Shown here: one piece after another, positions 1 to 8,831 of the stretch
Layout: each line of letters opens with the position of its first letter
Position numbering within the stretch: position 1 is the stretch's first letter
NCBI RefSeq assembly: GCF_000772085.1
Contig: NZ_CP009755.1
Span: 2,666,001-2,730,000, forward strand
Direction of reading: 5' to 3'
DNA: 64,000 nucleotides
DNA from: Curtobacterium sp. MR_MD2014
GTDB taxonomy: Bacteria > Actinomycetota > Actinomycetes > Actinomycetales > Microbacteriaceae
Made by a program: the position numbers and the translations under genes
The notes under the pieces: generated by a model
The model's database searches: none
Seen by the model: only the letters and a program-made list of their open reading frames with translations
What the model was told of the DNA's origin: nothing

Positions 1-2
1 GC

Positions 3-1157
3 GCCCGTGGTGCCACGGACCTGGTGCTCGAGGCCGCAGAGAAGACCGGCGCCGGCATCATCACCGCCCTGCGCGGCAAGGACGTCGTGCCCTCCGACGT
101 GCCGTACCACACGCAGCAGGTCGGGCTCCTCGGCTCGCGCCCGAGCCTGACCCAGATCAAGGAGTGCGACACGATCGTGCTCCTCGGCTCGAACTACCCC
201 TACGGCGAGTACCTGCCCGCCTCCGGTCAGGCCCGCGGCGTGCAGGTCGACATCAAGCCCGAGCAGATGGGCCTGCGGTACCCGACCGAGCTCAACCTGT
301 GGGGCGACGTCGGTGCGACGCTGCAGGCGGTCATGCCGCTGCTGCGCGACAAGCAGGACACCGCGTGGCAGGACAAGCTCGCCGGCGAGATGCGTGAGTG
401 GGAGGCGGAGATGCACCGCCAGGCCGAGGTCGCGTACGACGACGGCGTCAACCCACGACGCGTCATCCGCGCCGTGAACGAGCGCCTGCCCGAGGGCGTC
501 ACGGTCACCTGCGACGCCGGGACCACCGCCGACTGGTACGGCCACCACATCCGGCTGCGCCGCGGTATGCACGGCGACATGTCCGGACGGCTCGCGACGA
601 TGCTCGCGGCGATGCCCTACGCCGTCACGGCGAAGTTCGCCTTCCCGGACGCCCCGGCGGTGTGCACCATCGGCGACGGAGCCTTCCAGATGCTCGGCAT
701 GAACGAGCTCATCACGGTGAAGAAGTACATGGCCCAGTGGCCGAACCAGCAGCTCGTGATCGTGGTCATGCACAACGACGACCTCGGCCAGGTGTCGTGG
801 GAGATGCGGACCGAGGACGGCAACCCGATGTGGTCCGGGTCGCAGGACGTCGAGTCGATGGACTACGCCGGGTACGCCCGGCTGCTCGGCTTCGAGGGCA
901 TCGCGGTGCACGGTGACGACGAGGTCGAGGCAGCCGTGGAGCGGGCGTTCGCCAACCCCGGGGTCACGCTCATCGACGCCTACGTCAGCCGCAACGTGCC
1001 GCCGCTGCCGCCGCACATCACCGCCGAGTACGCGGTGAACACCGCGAAGAGCCTGCTCAAGGGCGACCCGGCGGAGATCGGCGTCATCAAGGACTCGGCG
1101 AAGGCCATGGCCGCCGAGGCCGTCGAGCGGGTGAAGGGCGCGCTGGGCCGGGACTGA
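3..1157 (+). CDS. poxB: PoxB-like thiamine diphosphate-dependent pyruvate oxidase/dehydrogenase, 5' truncated by window edge
   Basis: The reading frame is open from base 3, so the gene begins upstream of the window; only the middle and C-terminal domains are visible. The visible part runs ARGATDLVLEAAEKTG, then an ALRGKD segment and a LLGSNYPYGEY segment, which is the central domain of pyruvate oxidase/pyruvate:quinone dehydrogenase (PoxB). It ends with a ThDP-binding domain that has the GDGAFQML metal/cofactor-binding turn and a following VVMHNDDLGQVSWEM stretch. The family decarboxylates pyruvate oxidatively to acetate, passing electrons to quinone or oxygen at the membrane. Whether this one uses pyruvate cannot be told without the N-terminal domain; acetolactate synthase-like relatives are an alternative. 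It is followed by a 119-base gap, so it appears to end a transcription unit. Confidence 0.85.
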   Translation, partial: ARGATDLVLEAAEKTGAGIITALRGKDVVPSDVPYHTQQVGLLGSRPSLTQIKECDTIVLLGSNYPYGEYLPASGQARGVQVDIKPEQMGLRYPTELNLWGDVGATLQAVMPLLRDKQDTAWQDKLAGEMREWEAEMHRQAEVAYDDGVNPRRVIRAVNERLPEGVTVTCDAGTTADWYGHHIRLRRGMHGDMSGRLATMLAAMPYAVTAKFAFPDAPAVCTIGDGAFQMLGMNELITVKKYMAQWPNQQLVIVVMHNDDLGQVSWEMRTEDGNPMWSGSQDVESMDYAGYARLLGFEGIAVHGDDEVEAAVERAFANPGVTLIDAYVSRNVPPLPPHITAEYAVNTAKSLLKGDPAEIGVIKDSAKAMAAEAVERVKGALGRD

Positions 1158-1202
1158 CGCCGATCCCGCCGTGGTTGTCCCCCGAACGGGAGGAACGTCC
1201 CC

Positions 1203-1220
1203 CGTGGTGTGAACACCACG
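1203..1220. promoter_or_regulatory. 18-bp inverted repeat upstream of the 5'-nucleotidase gene
   Basis: CGTGGTGT and ACACCACG are perfect 8-base arms separated by GA. The dyad lies about 45 bases before the likely promoter hexamer of the 5'-nucleotidase gene and 46 bases after the PoxB-like stop. It has no T-run, so an operator is as likely as a terminator. The protein that binds it is unknown. Confidence 0.45.
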
Positions 1221-1264
1221 TGACGTGTTGCGGCAACCCCTGGCGCGTCGGCTGTGGGAGTTCA

Positions 1265-1270
1265 TAGGTT
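1265..1270 (+). promoter_or_regulatory. -10 hexamer TAGGTT, leaderless start of the 5'-nucleotidase gene
   Basis: TAGGTT fits TAnnnT and sits exactly six bases before the GTG at 1277. No Shine-Dalgarno sequence is present, so the transcript probably starts on the start codon. Confidence 0.55.
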
Positions 1271-1276
1271 CTTGCG

Positions 1277-3628
1277 GTGATGAACGCTCACACTCCCCCG
1301 CGTCGCCGGCGCCTGGCCGGGGCCTCCGCCCTGGTCGCCGCCGGCGTCCTCACCGCCCTGACCGTCCCGTCCGCCGCCCTCGCCGCCGAGGGCGACACCA
1401 CGATCGACCTCTACAACGTCAACGACTTCCACGGCCGCATCGCGCAGTCGATCTCGAAGGACTCCGCCGGTGCTCCGGCCCCGCGGGACGGCGACGCCGC
1501 CGGTGCCGCGACCCTCGCCGGTGCACTCGAGCAGCTCCGGGGTGCCGATCCCTCGACGTCCGCCTTCGTCAGCTCCGGCGACAACATCGGCGGCTCGACG
1601 TTCGAGTCCTTCATCCAGGACGACCAGCCCACCATCGACGTCCTCAACCAGATGGACCTGTCGGTCAGCGCCATCGGCAACCACGAGCTCGACAAGGGCC
1701 AGGACGACCTGCGCGACCGCGTGATCGGCGGCCAGGGCGAGGGCGTCCGCGCGGCGCAGTGGGACTACGTCTCCGCGAACATCCTCGACTCGGCCACGGG
1801 CGAACCCGCGTTCCAGCCGTACTCGATCCAGGAGATCAGCGGCAAGCGCGTCGGGTTCATCGGCGCGACGGTCGACCTCGTCGGCCAGGGACTCGTCGCT
1901 CCGGACGGCATCGCCGGACTGGAGATGGGCGACATCACGACCGAGGTGAACAAGGTCGCGGCGCAGCTCACCGACGGTGACACGGCGAACGACGAGGCCG
2001 ACGTGCTCGTCCTCCTCGTGCACGACGGCGCCGAGTCCCCCGCCGAGGTCGCGCCCGGCGACGACTCCGACTTCGCGCGCGCGGTCCACGGCGTCACGCC
2101 GAAGGTCTCGGCGATCCTGTCCGCCCACACGCACCAGACGTACGCCTACTCGGTCGTCCCGACCGGCGGTACCGTCGCCCGCCCCGTGATCCAGACCGGC
2201 TCGTACGGCTTCAACCTCGGTCACGTCGAGCTCACGGTCGCCGCGGACGACACGGTGACCGCGGCGACGCCCGAGAACCTGCGCCTGGTCGACGGCACGT
2301 ACACGCCCGACCCCGCCGTGCAGACCACGGTCGACGCCGCCGTGCAGGAAGCCGACCGCCTCGGCGCCGTCGAGCTGGGCACGGTGGACCGCGACCTCCA
2401 GCGCGCCGTGCAGTCGAACGGGTCGGAGAACCGCGGCGGCGAGTCCACCCTCGGCAACTTCGTCGCCGAGGTGCAGCGTGACCAGACGCAGCGCCAGGGC
2501 TCGCAGATCGCCTTCATGAACCCGGGCGGTCTCCGCGCGGACATCGCCTCCGGCGCGGTGACGTACAAGGAAGCGGCGGTCGTCCAGCCCTTCGCGAACA
2601 CGCTCGTCGTGCTCGACCTGACCGGCGACCAGATCCGGCGGGCGCTCGAGCAGCAGTGGCAGCCGTCGACCGCGAGCCGCCCCTTCCTCAAGCTCGGCGT
2701 CTCCGAGGGCTTCAGCTACACCTACGACCCGCTGGCCACGGCCGGCGAGCGCATCACGGGCATGACCCTCGACGGTGACCCGATCGCGTCCGACCGCACC
2801 TACAAGGTCACGGTGAACTCGTTCCTCGCGACCGGCGGAGACAACTTCGCCGCCTTCAAGGACGCCGCCGCGAAGCAGGACAGCGGCACGGTCGACCTCG
2901 AGGCGCAGGTCCAGTACTTCCGAGCACACCCGACCGTCGCGGTCCAGGAGGACCAGCGGGCCGTCGGCGTCCGGGTCTCCGAGGCACCTGCCGGCGGCTT
3001 CGGCCCCGGCGACGACGTCCGCATCGACCTGTCGTCCCTGACCTTCAGCAACGCGGCCGACCAGGGCGGCACCGTCTCGGTCAGCGCCGGTGGCCAGGAG
3101 CTCGCGTCCGCCGAGGTCGACACGACGGTCGTCGACACCACCGACGAGCAGGGTCGCGCGACCCTCGCGTTCACCGTGCCGGGCACGCCTGCCGCGGACA
3201 CGGAGCCGACGGCCGTTCCGACCGCTGCTGCCCGCGCCGCCGCCCCGACCGCGACGACCGACCAGCCGCTCGTCCTCACCCTGCCGAACGGGCAGACCGT
3301 GACCCTCGCCGTGACGGTCCCGGTCGAGACGGCCGTCGAGCCGGAGCCGGGCACCGGCGAGCCGACCGACCCGGGTACCCCCGGTCCCGGCCAGCCGGGC
3401 AGCGGCGACACCGACGGCGACGGCAGCGCGGGCGGTGCCGACGGCGCGGGCACCGGTGTCGTGGACGCCGACCGACCGGACGCCGCTCGCGGCGACCTGG
3501 CGTTCACCGGCGCCGACCTGGTGTTCCCGGGCATCGCCGCCGGCGTCCTGCTGCTCGCCGGCGCCGTGGCGCTGGTGCTCGCACGCCGGAAGCGCGCCGT
3601 CGAGGACGGGCCGGTCCTGACGGACTGA
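1277..3628 (+). CDS. Cell-surface 5'-nucleotidase / bifunctional metallophosphatase (UshA/NT5E type)
   Basis: This 783-residue protein has a secretion signal (residues about 1-37, basic start then hydrophobic, ending ALA-AEG). The calcineurin-type metallophosphatase domain follows, with the metal ligands in NDFHGR (about 48), SGDNIGG, GNHELD (about 133) and AHTHQ (about 284). The 5'-nucleotidase C-terminal substrate domain (GGxRADI, FLATGGDNFAAF) follows. A Pro/Gly/Thr-rich linker leads to LAFTG at 741-745, a hydrophobic helix and an RRKR tail: a sortase signal of the LAxTG kind used by class E sortases. The protein should hydrolyse extracellular nucleotides to nucleosides and phosphate on the cell wall. 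GTG 1277 is directly followed by ATG; the GTG is chosen because of the promoter spacing. Confidence 0.93.
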   Translation: MMNAHTPPRRRRLAGASALVAAGVLTALTVPSAALAAEGDTTIDLYNVNDFHGRIAQSISKDSAGAPAPRDGDAAGAATLAGALEQLRGADPSTSAFVSSGDNIGGSTFESFIQDDQPTIDVLNQMDLSVSAIGNHELDKGQDDLRDRVIGGQGEGVRAAQWDYVSANILDSATGEPAFQPYSIQEISGKRVGFIGATVDLVGQGLVAPDGIAGLEMGDITTEVNKVAAQLTDGDTANDEADVLVLLVHDGAESPAEVAPGDDSDFARAVHGVTPKVSAILSAHTHQTYAYSVVPTGGTVARPVIQTGSYGFNLGHVELTVAADDTVTAATPENLRLVDGTYTPDPAVQTTVDAAVQEADRLGAVELGTVDRDLQRAVQSNGSENRGGESTLGNFVAEVQRDQTQRQGSQIAFMNPGGLRADIASGAVTYKEAAVVQPFANTLVVLDLTGDQIRRALEQQWQPSTASRPFLKLGVSEGFSYTYDPLATAGERITGMTLDGDPIASDRTYKVTVNSFLATGGDNFAAFKDAAAKQDSGTVDLEAQVQYFRAHPTVAVQEDQRAVGVRVSEAPAGGFGPGDDVRIDLSSLTFSNAADQGGTVSVSAGGQELASAEVDTTVVDTTDEQGRATLAFTVPGTPAADTEPTAVPTAAARAAAPTATTDQPLVLTLPNGQTVTLAVTVPVETAVEPEPGTGEPTDPGTPGPGQPGSGDTDGDGSAGGADGAGTGVVDADRPDAARGDLAFTGADLVFPGIAAGVLLLAGAVALVLARRKRAVEDGPVLTD

Positions 3629-3654
3629 CACCGCGCCTCCCGGCCGACAACGCG

Positions 3655-3685
3655 ACGGGCCGTCCCACCTGGTGGGGCGGCCCGT
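3655..3685. terminator. Hairpin terminator after the 5'-nucleotidase gene
   Basis: ACGGGCCGTCCCACC pairs with GGTGGGGCGGCCCGT with one G-T wobble and almost no loop. It begins 26 bases after the stop codon and is followed by TTCC. It lies between two convergent genes. Confidence 0.75.
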
Positions 3686-3705
3686 TCCGCTGTCCGATCC
3701 CAGAA

Positions 3706-3729
3706 CGGGACTGCTCAGGGGCAGTCCCG
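3706..3729. terminator. Second hairpin between convergent genes
   Basis: CGGGACTGC and GCAGTCCCG are perfect 9-base arms around a 6-base loop. It sits in the convergent gap between the 5'-nucleotidase and efeB genes and could back up either terminator. Confidence 0.5.
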
Positions 3730-3833
3730 CGAGGTACGCTCCCCCTGTCGCATCGCGATGCGTCGCGCCGGGTCGTCCCCCCAGGGGGCGGGCGGTGGTT
3801 CCGTCCGCCGGACTCCGCGGCGCGGGTGCTCTC

Positions 3834-3872
3834 CGTCTCCAGGGAAACGACGGAGGGCACCCACCTCGACTC
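3834..3872 (-). terminator. Terminator of the efeUOB operon
   Basis: GGGTGCTCTCCGTC pairs with GACGGAGGGCACCC with one mismatch across an 11-base loop. It lies ten bases beyond the efeB stop on the side where leftward transcription would end. Confidence 0.65.
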
Positions 3873-3881
3873 CCGCCGGGG

Positions 3882-5165
3882 TCAGTGGAAGAGCTGCTCC
3901 CCGATGTACGAGCCCTTGCGGGGTGCCGGCGGCACGGCGAACACCCCGGACCCGATGTGCGACACGTACTCGTTCAGGCGGTCGGACGCACCGAGCTTCC
4001 GCTGCAGCCGCGTGACGTGCTCCGGGTCGTTCACGTACGCCGCGAAGAGCAGGCCGGCGTCGAGCTGCCCGTACTGGTTCAGCCCGTCGGTGTAGTTGTA
4101 CCCGCGGCGCAGGATCTTCACGCCGCCGTTGTTCTCGTGCGCCGCGAGGGCGACGTGGGAGCGCGGGTCGATCGCGGTCCCGCCGTCCGCGTCGGTGCCG
4201 TGCGGCGCCCGGGCGTGGAAGTCCGGCGTCGTGTGCTCCGACCCGCCGGAGAGCGGCGCGCCCTCGACCTTCGTCCGGCCGAACACCCGCTGCTGGTCGG
4301 AGACGACGTCGGCGTCCCAGGTCTCCAGGTTCATGCGGATCTTCCGCACCACCTGGTACGTGCCACCGGCCATCCAGTCGGCTCCGCGGCCGAGCCACAC
4401 GAACCGGTCGTACTCGTCGTCCGTCGTGACGTTCCGCGTCCCGTCCTTGAACCCCATCAGGTTGCGCGGCGTCGACTGCGTCGGACCGGCCGAGGCGCGG
4501 CCGAACCCGATCACGGTCCACCGCACGGTCGCGGTGCCGCGAGCCATCCGGGCCAGGTCGCGGACCGCGTGGTACGCCACCTGCGGGTCGTCGGCGCAGG
4601 CCTGCAGCGACAGGTCGCCGCCGGTCAGCTGCGCGTCCAGGTCGTCGCTCGGCAGCGGCGGGATCGCGGCCAGGTGCGCCGGACGCTTCGCGGCGAGGCC
4701 GAAGCGCTCGTCGAAGACGCCGGGCCCGAGCCCGACGGTGACGGTCAGTGACGCCGGGCCGAGGTCGAGCGCCTCGCCCGTGTCCGCTCCCACACCGTCG
4801 CCGTGGACGGGTTCGACGCTGCCGATCGTCCGGCCGGCCTGCAGCTGCGCGATCGCGGCCGACCAGCGGGCGAGCAGGACCTGGAGCTCGGTCGCGGTGG
4901 ACGCCGTCAGGTCGAACACCATGAAGACGCAGTGCCGCTGCGGCGTCGTGCGGATCCCGCCCTGCGGCTGCCGGGCGGCGGTCGCGTAGAACGGGACCGA
5001 CTGCGACAGGTCGACGGACTCGTCGCCGTTCGCGGCCGCGGTGAAGGGGTCGACCCCGGTGGCGGCGGCCGACCCGGCGACACCCGCGACGGCGCCCACG
5101 CCCGCACCGGCGGCCGCGAGCCCGGCACCGATCAGCCCGCGGCGGGAGAACCGGGAGTCGTTCAC
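3882..5165 (-). CDS. efeB: Deferrochelatase / Dyp-type haem peroxidase EfeB
   Basis: The 427-residue product starts MNDSRFSRRGLIG, a twin-arginine export signal with SRRGL at residues 7-11 followed by an Ala/Gly-rich hydrophobic stretch. The mature part has the Dyp peroxidase hallmark GFKDG (about 237-242) and the conserved His of AAHENNGG (about 342), the expected haem ligand region. Length matches EfeB (about 420). In EfeUOB systems it works outside the membrane, as a haem peroxidase that can release iron from haem. The GTG at 5165 is chosen because the Tat signal starts there and it overlaps the efeO stop as GTGA; longer upstream reading lacks signal character. Third gene of the efeU-efeO-efeB operon. 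Confidence 0.93.
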   Translation of the reverse strand: MNDSRFSRRGLIGAGLAAAGAGVGAVAGVAGSAAATGVDPFTAAANGDESVDLSQSVPFYATAARQPQGGIRTTPQRHCVFMVFDLTASTATELQVLLARWSAAIAQLQAGRTIGSVEPVHGDGVGADTGEALDLGPASLTVTVGLGPGVFDERFGLAAKRPAHLAAIPPLPSDDLDAQLTGGDLSLQACADDPQVAYHAVRDLARMARGTATVRWTVIGFGRASAGPTQSTPRNLMGFKDGTRNVTTDDEYDRFVWLGRGADWMAGGTYQVVRKIRMNLETWDADVVSDQQRVFGRTKVEGAPLSGGSEHTTPDFHARAPHGTDADGGTAIDPRSHVALAAHENNGGVKILRRGYNYTDGLNQYGQLDAGLLFAAYVNDPEHVTRLQRKLGASDRLNEYVSHIGSGVFAVPPAPRKGSYIGEQLFH

Positions 5166-6412
5166 GCCGTCGCGACCTTCTCGGCCAGACGCGAGAGCGG
5201 GTCCTGCAGCGCCTGGACCTGCTGCGAGATGCGGTTGGCGTCCTTCGCCTTCGCGGCGTCGTCCCACGTGGCGAAGCCGCCGAGCGAGTCCGCGTCGCGG
5301 AAGCCGTCCATCAGTGTGTTCGTCGTGTCGAACTGCGTGGCGATCTGCTTCGTCAGCGCCGGGTCGACCTTCGTCAGGCCGGGCTTGAGGTACGCGAAGG
5401 CCTGTCGGGCACCCTCGACGTTCGCGGCGAGGTCGACGAGGTCGATGTGGCTGTACGCCTCCTCCTCGCCCGTGATCTTGTTCGACTGGACCTCCTCGAG
5501 CAGCCCGGCCGCGCCGTTCGCCAGGTCCTCGGGCTTGTACTCGATCGACGGCACGCGCTTCGCGAGGAGCTCGACGTCGGCGGTCAGTGCGGCCGCGGTC
5601 TCCTTCGTCGACGCGGTGATGGCGCCGGCCTGGAACAGGTCCTTCTCGACGGCGTGGAAGCCGCTCCAGCCGACGGCGTCGTCGAGGTTCGACGCGCGCA
5701 TGTCGATCAGGTAGTCGAGGTTGCCGGCGTTGTCGGTGGCCGAGAAGCCCTTCTTGACGAAACCGTCGACGTCGCTCTCGACGTGCTCGTAGAACGGACG
5801 GGCCGCCGCGTAGTCGCGCTTCGCCGCGTCGAGGTCACCGGCGTCCACGTCGTGCTGCAGCTGCTGCACGGCCGCCACCATGTCGGTGACCTGGCCGTCG
5901 ACGTAGGTCGCGTAGCCCTTCGCGCCGTCGGCGAGCAGGGTGGCCGCGCTGCTGTTCGCGGTCGACGCGGCCTTTCCGGTGACGGTGAGGTCGGTGAGCT
6001 CGTGCTCGGCACCCGGGCAGTAGACCTGGTACTCCCCACCGCTCAGCGTGGCGGTGAAGCGGACGGCGTCGAGCCCCGGGGCGAGGTTCTCCTTCTCGCC
6101 GAGGATGCGCTGGTCCTGCAGGAGCTCCACCTCGGTGATGGCGGTGGACGACTCGTTGTGCACCGTGAACGTGACGGGGCCCGCGGGGACCTTCGTGGTC
6201 GACACGGCGCAGGCGTCGGAGCCGTCGTTCGTCAGGGTGATGGTGACACGCGAGAGCTTCCCGGTGCTGCTCGAGCTGTCGTCGGCGGGCGACCCCGTCG
6301 AGCAGCCGGTCAGGGCGAGGGCGGTGACGGTGCCGAGAGCACCGAGGACGATCAGGGGGCGGGCGGCCAGGGGGTGGGCGGCGCGGGGGCGGGCGGTCCT
6401 ACCGAACGGCAT
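5162..6412 (-). CDS. efeO: Iron uptake lipoprotein EfeO (cupredoxin + M75 domain)
   Basis: The 416-residue product begins with a basic start, hydrophobic helix and lipobox LTGC (Cys about 36), so it is a lipoprotein on the outer face of the membrane. An N-terminal cupredoxin-like domain (about 50-150, with VYCPG near its end) is followed by the imelysin/peptidase-M75 helical domain containing the HxxE metal motif HAVEK (about 252). In EfeUOB, EfeO binds iron and hands it to the permease EfeU. The start ATG at 6412 overlaps the 3' end of efeU by 14 bases, and its stop overlaps efeB, so the three are translationally coupled. Confidence 0.95.
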   Translation of the reverse strand: MPFGRTARPRAAHPLAARPLIVLGALGTVTALALTGCSTGSPADDSSSSTGKLSRVTITLTNDGSDACAVSTTKVPAGPVTFTVHNESSTAITEVELLQDQRILGEKENLAPGLDAVRFTATLSGGEYQVYCPGAEHELTDLTVTGKAASTANSSAATLLADGAKGYATYVDGQVTDMVAAVQQLQHDVDAGDLDAAKRDYAAARPFYEHVESDVDGFVKKGFSATDNAGNLDYLIDMRASNLDDAVGWSGFHAVEKDLFQAGAITASTKETAAALTADVELLAKRVPSIEYKPEDLANGAAGLLEEVQSNKITGEEEAYSHIDLVDLAANVEGARQAFAYLKPGLTKVDPALTKQIATQFDTTNTLMDGFRDADSLGGFATWDDAAKAKDANRISQQVQALQDPLSRLAEKVATA

Positions 6413-7988
6413 GGTCGAGGCTCCTTGCAGGGACGTCGGCGGGCGGTCCGCGCGACGGGTCGGTTCCGGGGGTGGTGGTCGGTGGGGCGACGGCGCGCCG
6501 ACGGTCGCGGAGGGCGAGCAACGCCTGTGCGGCGGCGGCGACGGCGAGCGCGATCGGCAGCCAGGTGCTCCAGAGCCGCAGCTCGGCAGCGCGGGTGTGC
6601 GCCGCGGCCAGGTCCGCGGCCGCGCGGTCGACGCGGTCGGTCGGCACCGCCCACACCGTGCGTTCCAGCGTGGTGGTCCGGGCGGCCGGGAGGCCCCCAC
6701 CGCGCAGTGTGAGCACGTCGCGTTCCGAGCGGGTCGCGTCCAGGACACCCCCACCGACGGTGGTCAGGGTGACGGTCTCGCGGACGGACCAGCGGGCCGT
6801 GAACGGCCCGGGGTCCGTGCTCGGCGAGATGCCGACGGGGACCCGGCCGAAGAGGCCGACGAGGTCGTCGAGCGTCAGCGAGGTGGGGCGGCCGGCGACC
6901 GGGACGTCCTCGGTGACCTGCCAGCGGTCGGCGGCGACGCCGGAGCGGGTCACGCGGCGGTGGGCCGACGCGGGGAGGGTGCGTCGTGCCTCCCGGCCGG
7001 TGCCGGAGACGCGCAGGACTGCTGCCGGACCGTCGACGTCCGCCGTGACGGACCGTGCGTCACCGGTGACCGCCGTCGTGCGCGGCAGGTCGACGTCCGT
7101 GCTCGGGACGACCAGGGCGAGGACGACGGCCGTGGCCGCGAGCCCGGCGGCGACCGCCGCGCGGACCACCGGGACGCGGGCCGGCGACGGACGCCAGCGG
7201 CGCGGCCAGACCGCGACGGCGAGGACGGGCACGACGTAGAGGAACCAGCCGAGCACCTCGATCATGCGCGGATCGGCGGGGATCCCGAGGACGCCGGTGA
7301 CGAGGGCGCCGCGGAGCGACCCGTTGGGGGCGAGCCACCTGAGGTCGACCGTGCGCTGCTGGCCGATGACGAGCCACCCGGCCTCGTGCGCGTGCCGCAG
7401 TGCGGTGAGCACGAGGCCGCCGGCGACGAAGACGAGGAAGACGCCGGTACCGGTGAAGAACCGGCCGAGGTCGAGGCGGACCCCGCCGGTGTAGATGCCG
7501 TACCCGACCGCCACCGCGACCGCGATGCCGATGACGGCACCGACGGCTGCCGTGCCGGTGTCCGACGACGCCTGGAAGGTCGCGAGGAGGAAGACCGAGG
7601 TCTCGAACCCTTCCTTGAGGACCGCGAGGAACGCCATGCCCACCAGCGCCCAGGCGGTCCCCCGTCCGAGCGCCGCCGACGCACTGGCCTGCAGGTCCCG
7701 CGACAGCGTGCGCGCGTTCGTGCGCATCCAGACGATCATCCCGGTGACGAAGACCACGGCGACGGCTCCGATGACCGTCTCCATGCCCTCCTGCTGGGCC
7801 TGGGGCAGTGCCTGCTCGACGAGCTGCAGACCGAAGCCGACGGCGATGCTCAGCGCGACGGCGAGCCCGACGCCGGCCCACATCGGGGCGAGGGGCGCGC
7901 GGTTGCGACGGAGGAACGCGGCGATGATGCCGACGATGAGCGTCGCTTCGAGGCCTTCGCGGAGGCCGATGACGAGGGTGGCGATCAT
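6399..7988 (-). CDS. efeU: Ferrous/ferric iron permease EfeU (FTR1 family) with long C-terminal extension
   Basis: The 529-residue protein starts MIATLVIGLREGLEATL. REGLE (10-14) and KEGFE (about 125) are the two RE/KE-G-x-E iron-binding motifs of the FTR1/EfeU permeases, inside a seven-helix domain of about 280 residues. EfeU proteins are usually that length; here about 240 further residues follow, predicted to be mostly outside the membrane (beta-rich, ending in one more helix and an RDRRR tail). I do not recognise that extension. It is the first gene of the operon, and its ATG is four bases from an iron-box operator, so iron should repress it. Actinobacterial EfeU extensions of this sort may be lineage-wide; that is not testable here. 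Confidence 0.92.
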   Translation of the reverse strand: MIATLVIGLREGLEATLIVGIIAAFLRRNRAPLAPMWAGVGLAVALSIAVGFGLQLVEQALPQAQQEGMETVIGAVAVVFVTGMIVWMRTNARTLSRDLQASASAALGRGTAWALVGMAFLAVLKEGFETSVFLLATFQASSDTGTAAVGAVIGIAVAVAVGYGIYTGGVRLDLGRFFTGTGVFLVFVAGGLVLTALRHAHEAGWLVIGQQRTVDLRWLAPNGSLRGALVTGVLGIPADPRMIEVLGWFLYVVPVLAVAVWPRRWRPSPARVPVVRAAVAAGLAATAVVLALVVPSTDVDLPRTTAVTGDARSVTADVDGPAAVLRVSGTGREARRTLPASAHRRVTRSGVAADRWQVTEDVPVAGRPTSLTLDDLVGLFGRVPVGISPSTDPGPFTARWSVRETVTLTTVGGGVLDATRSERDVLTLRGGGLPAARTTTLERTVWAVPTDRVDRAAADLAAAHTRAAELRLWSTWLPIALAVAAAAQALLALRDRRRAVAPPTTTPGTDPSRGPPADVPARSLDHAVR

Positions 7989-7991
7989 GGC

Positions 7992-8010
7992 GAAGGTGAG
8001 GCTAACCTAA
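7992..8010. promoter_or_regulatory. DtxR/IdeR-type iron box controlling efeUOB
   Basis: The 19 bases GAAGGTGAGGCTAACCTAA match the DtxR/IdeR consensus TTAGGTTAGGCTAACCTAA at 16 positions. The box overlaps a leftward TAGGTT hexamer (TAnnnT) and lies four bases from the efeU start. With iron bound, a DtxR/IdeR repressor sitting here would block transcription. The 69-base gap is shared with the rightward UPF0126 gene, which may also be affected. Confidence 0.88.
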
Positions 8011-8057
8011 CCAGCGTTCGGCCCGCCACTCCGGCGACGTGGGGTTTGATTGTTCTC

Positions 8058-8831
8058 ATGAACGTGCTGACCCCGGAGGCCCTGGCGTCGGTCACCAACG
8101 TGCTCGACCTCGCCGGCGTGTTCGCCTCGGCACTGCTGGGCGGCTCGCTCGCACGCACGATGGACTTCGACCTGTTCGGCTTCCTCGTCGTCGGCTTCGT
8201 CTCCGGCCTCGGCGGCGGCATGCTCCGCGACACCCTGCTGCAGAACGGGCCGCCCGTCGCGCTCGTCGACCCGCTCTACCTGCCCGTGGCGATCGCCGGC
8301 GCACTGGTCGCGTTCTTCGTGTCGTTCTCGGAGCTCACCTGGGACCGACTGTTCACCGTGCTGGACGCCGCCGTCATCGGCTTCTGGTCCGTGGTCGGGG
8401 TCCAGCGGACCTTCGACGCCGGTCTCGGCTGGCCCGCCGCGATCATCATGGGCACCATCACCGCGGTCGGCGGCGGGGCGATGCGCGACCTGCTGCTCCG
8501 TCGCGTGCCCGCGGTGTTCGGCGGGAACGCGCTCTACGCCACCGTGGCCGTCGCCGCGTCCGCGGTGATGGTGGTCGCCTCGTACCTCGGATCGCCGTCG
8601 ATCGGCATCATCGCCGCGATCGTGCTGTCGCTCGGGCTCCGGTACGGGGCCGTCAAGCGCGGCTGGGGGCTGCCGAACGGTCGCGAGTGGCAGCCGAAGT
8701 CGACGCTCGGCGCACTGCTGCAGCGCGGGCGACGGCTGCGCCCCGACGCGATCCGGCTGCTCCGTCGACCCGGACGCCGAACCGGCGACGGGGCCGTCCG
8801 CAGCGACCGGGACACGCCCGACGGCGTCTGA
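8058..8831 (+). CDS. UPF0126/TRIC-type membrane protein (possible glycine or cation channel/transporter)
   Basis: The 257-residue protein has about six or seven hydrophobic helices in two similar halves. Each half has a Gly-rich signature: GFVSGLGGGMLRDTLL and GTITAVGGGAMRDLLL. These G-x-GGGxxRD motifs are diagnostic of the UPF0126 family (YadS/YicG), whose members are related to trimeric cation channels and in some bacteria are linked to glycine uptake. Family members are usually about 200 residues; this one carries an Arg-rich cytoplasmic tail of about 45 residues. It is divergent from efeU. No ribosome site is seen; a TTTGAT hexamer seven bases upstream may give a leaderless start. Confidence 0.85.
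   Translation: MNVLTPEALASVTNVLDLAGVFASALLGGSLARTMDFDLFGFLVVGFVSGLGGGMLRDTLLQNGPPVALVDPLYLPVAIAGALVAFFVSFSELTWDRLFTVLDAAVIGFWSVVGVQRTFDAGLGWPAAIIMGTITAVGGGAMRDLLLRRVPAVFGGNALYATVAVAASAVMVVASYLGSPSIGIIAAIVLSLGLRYGAVKRGWGLPNGREWQPKSTLGALLQRGRRLRPDAIRLLRRPGRRTGDGAVRSDRDTPDGV

Noticed and set aside
1203..1220. PHO box for the 5'-nucleotidase gene
   Set aside because: The dyad contains GTTCAC on one strand, but PhoP boxes are direct repeats and no second copy in register is seen.
1262..3631. 789-codon open frame on the minus strand opposite the 5'-nucleotidase gene
   Set aside because: It is exactly antisense to a gene with clear catalytic motifs. Its product is Arg/Val/Asp-rich with no domain. 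Long antisense frames are common at this G+C content.
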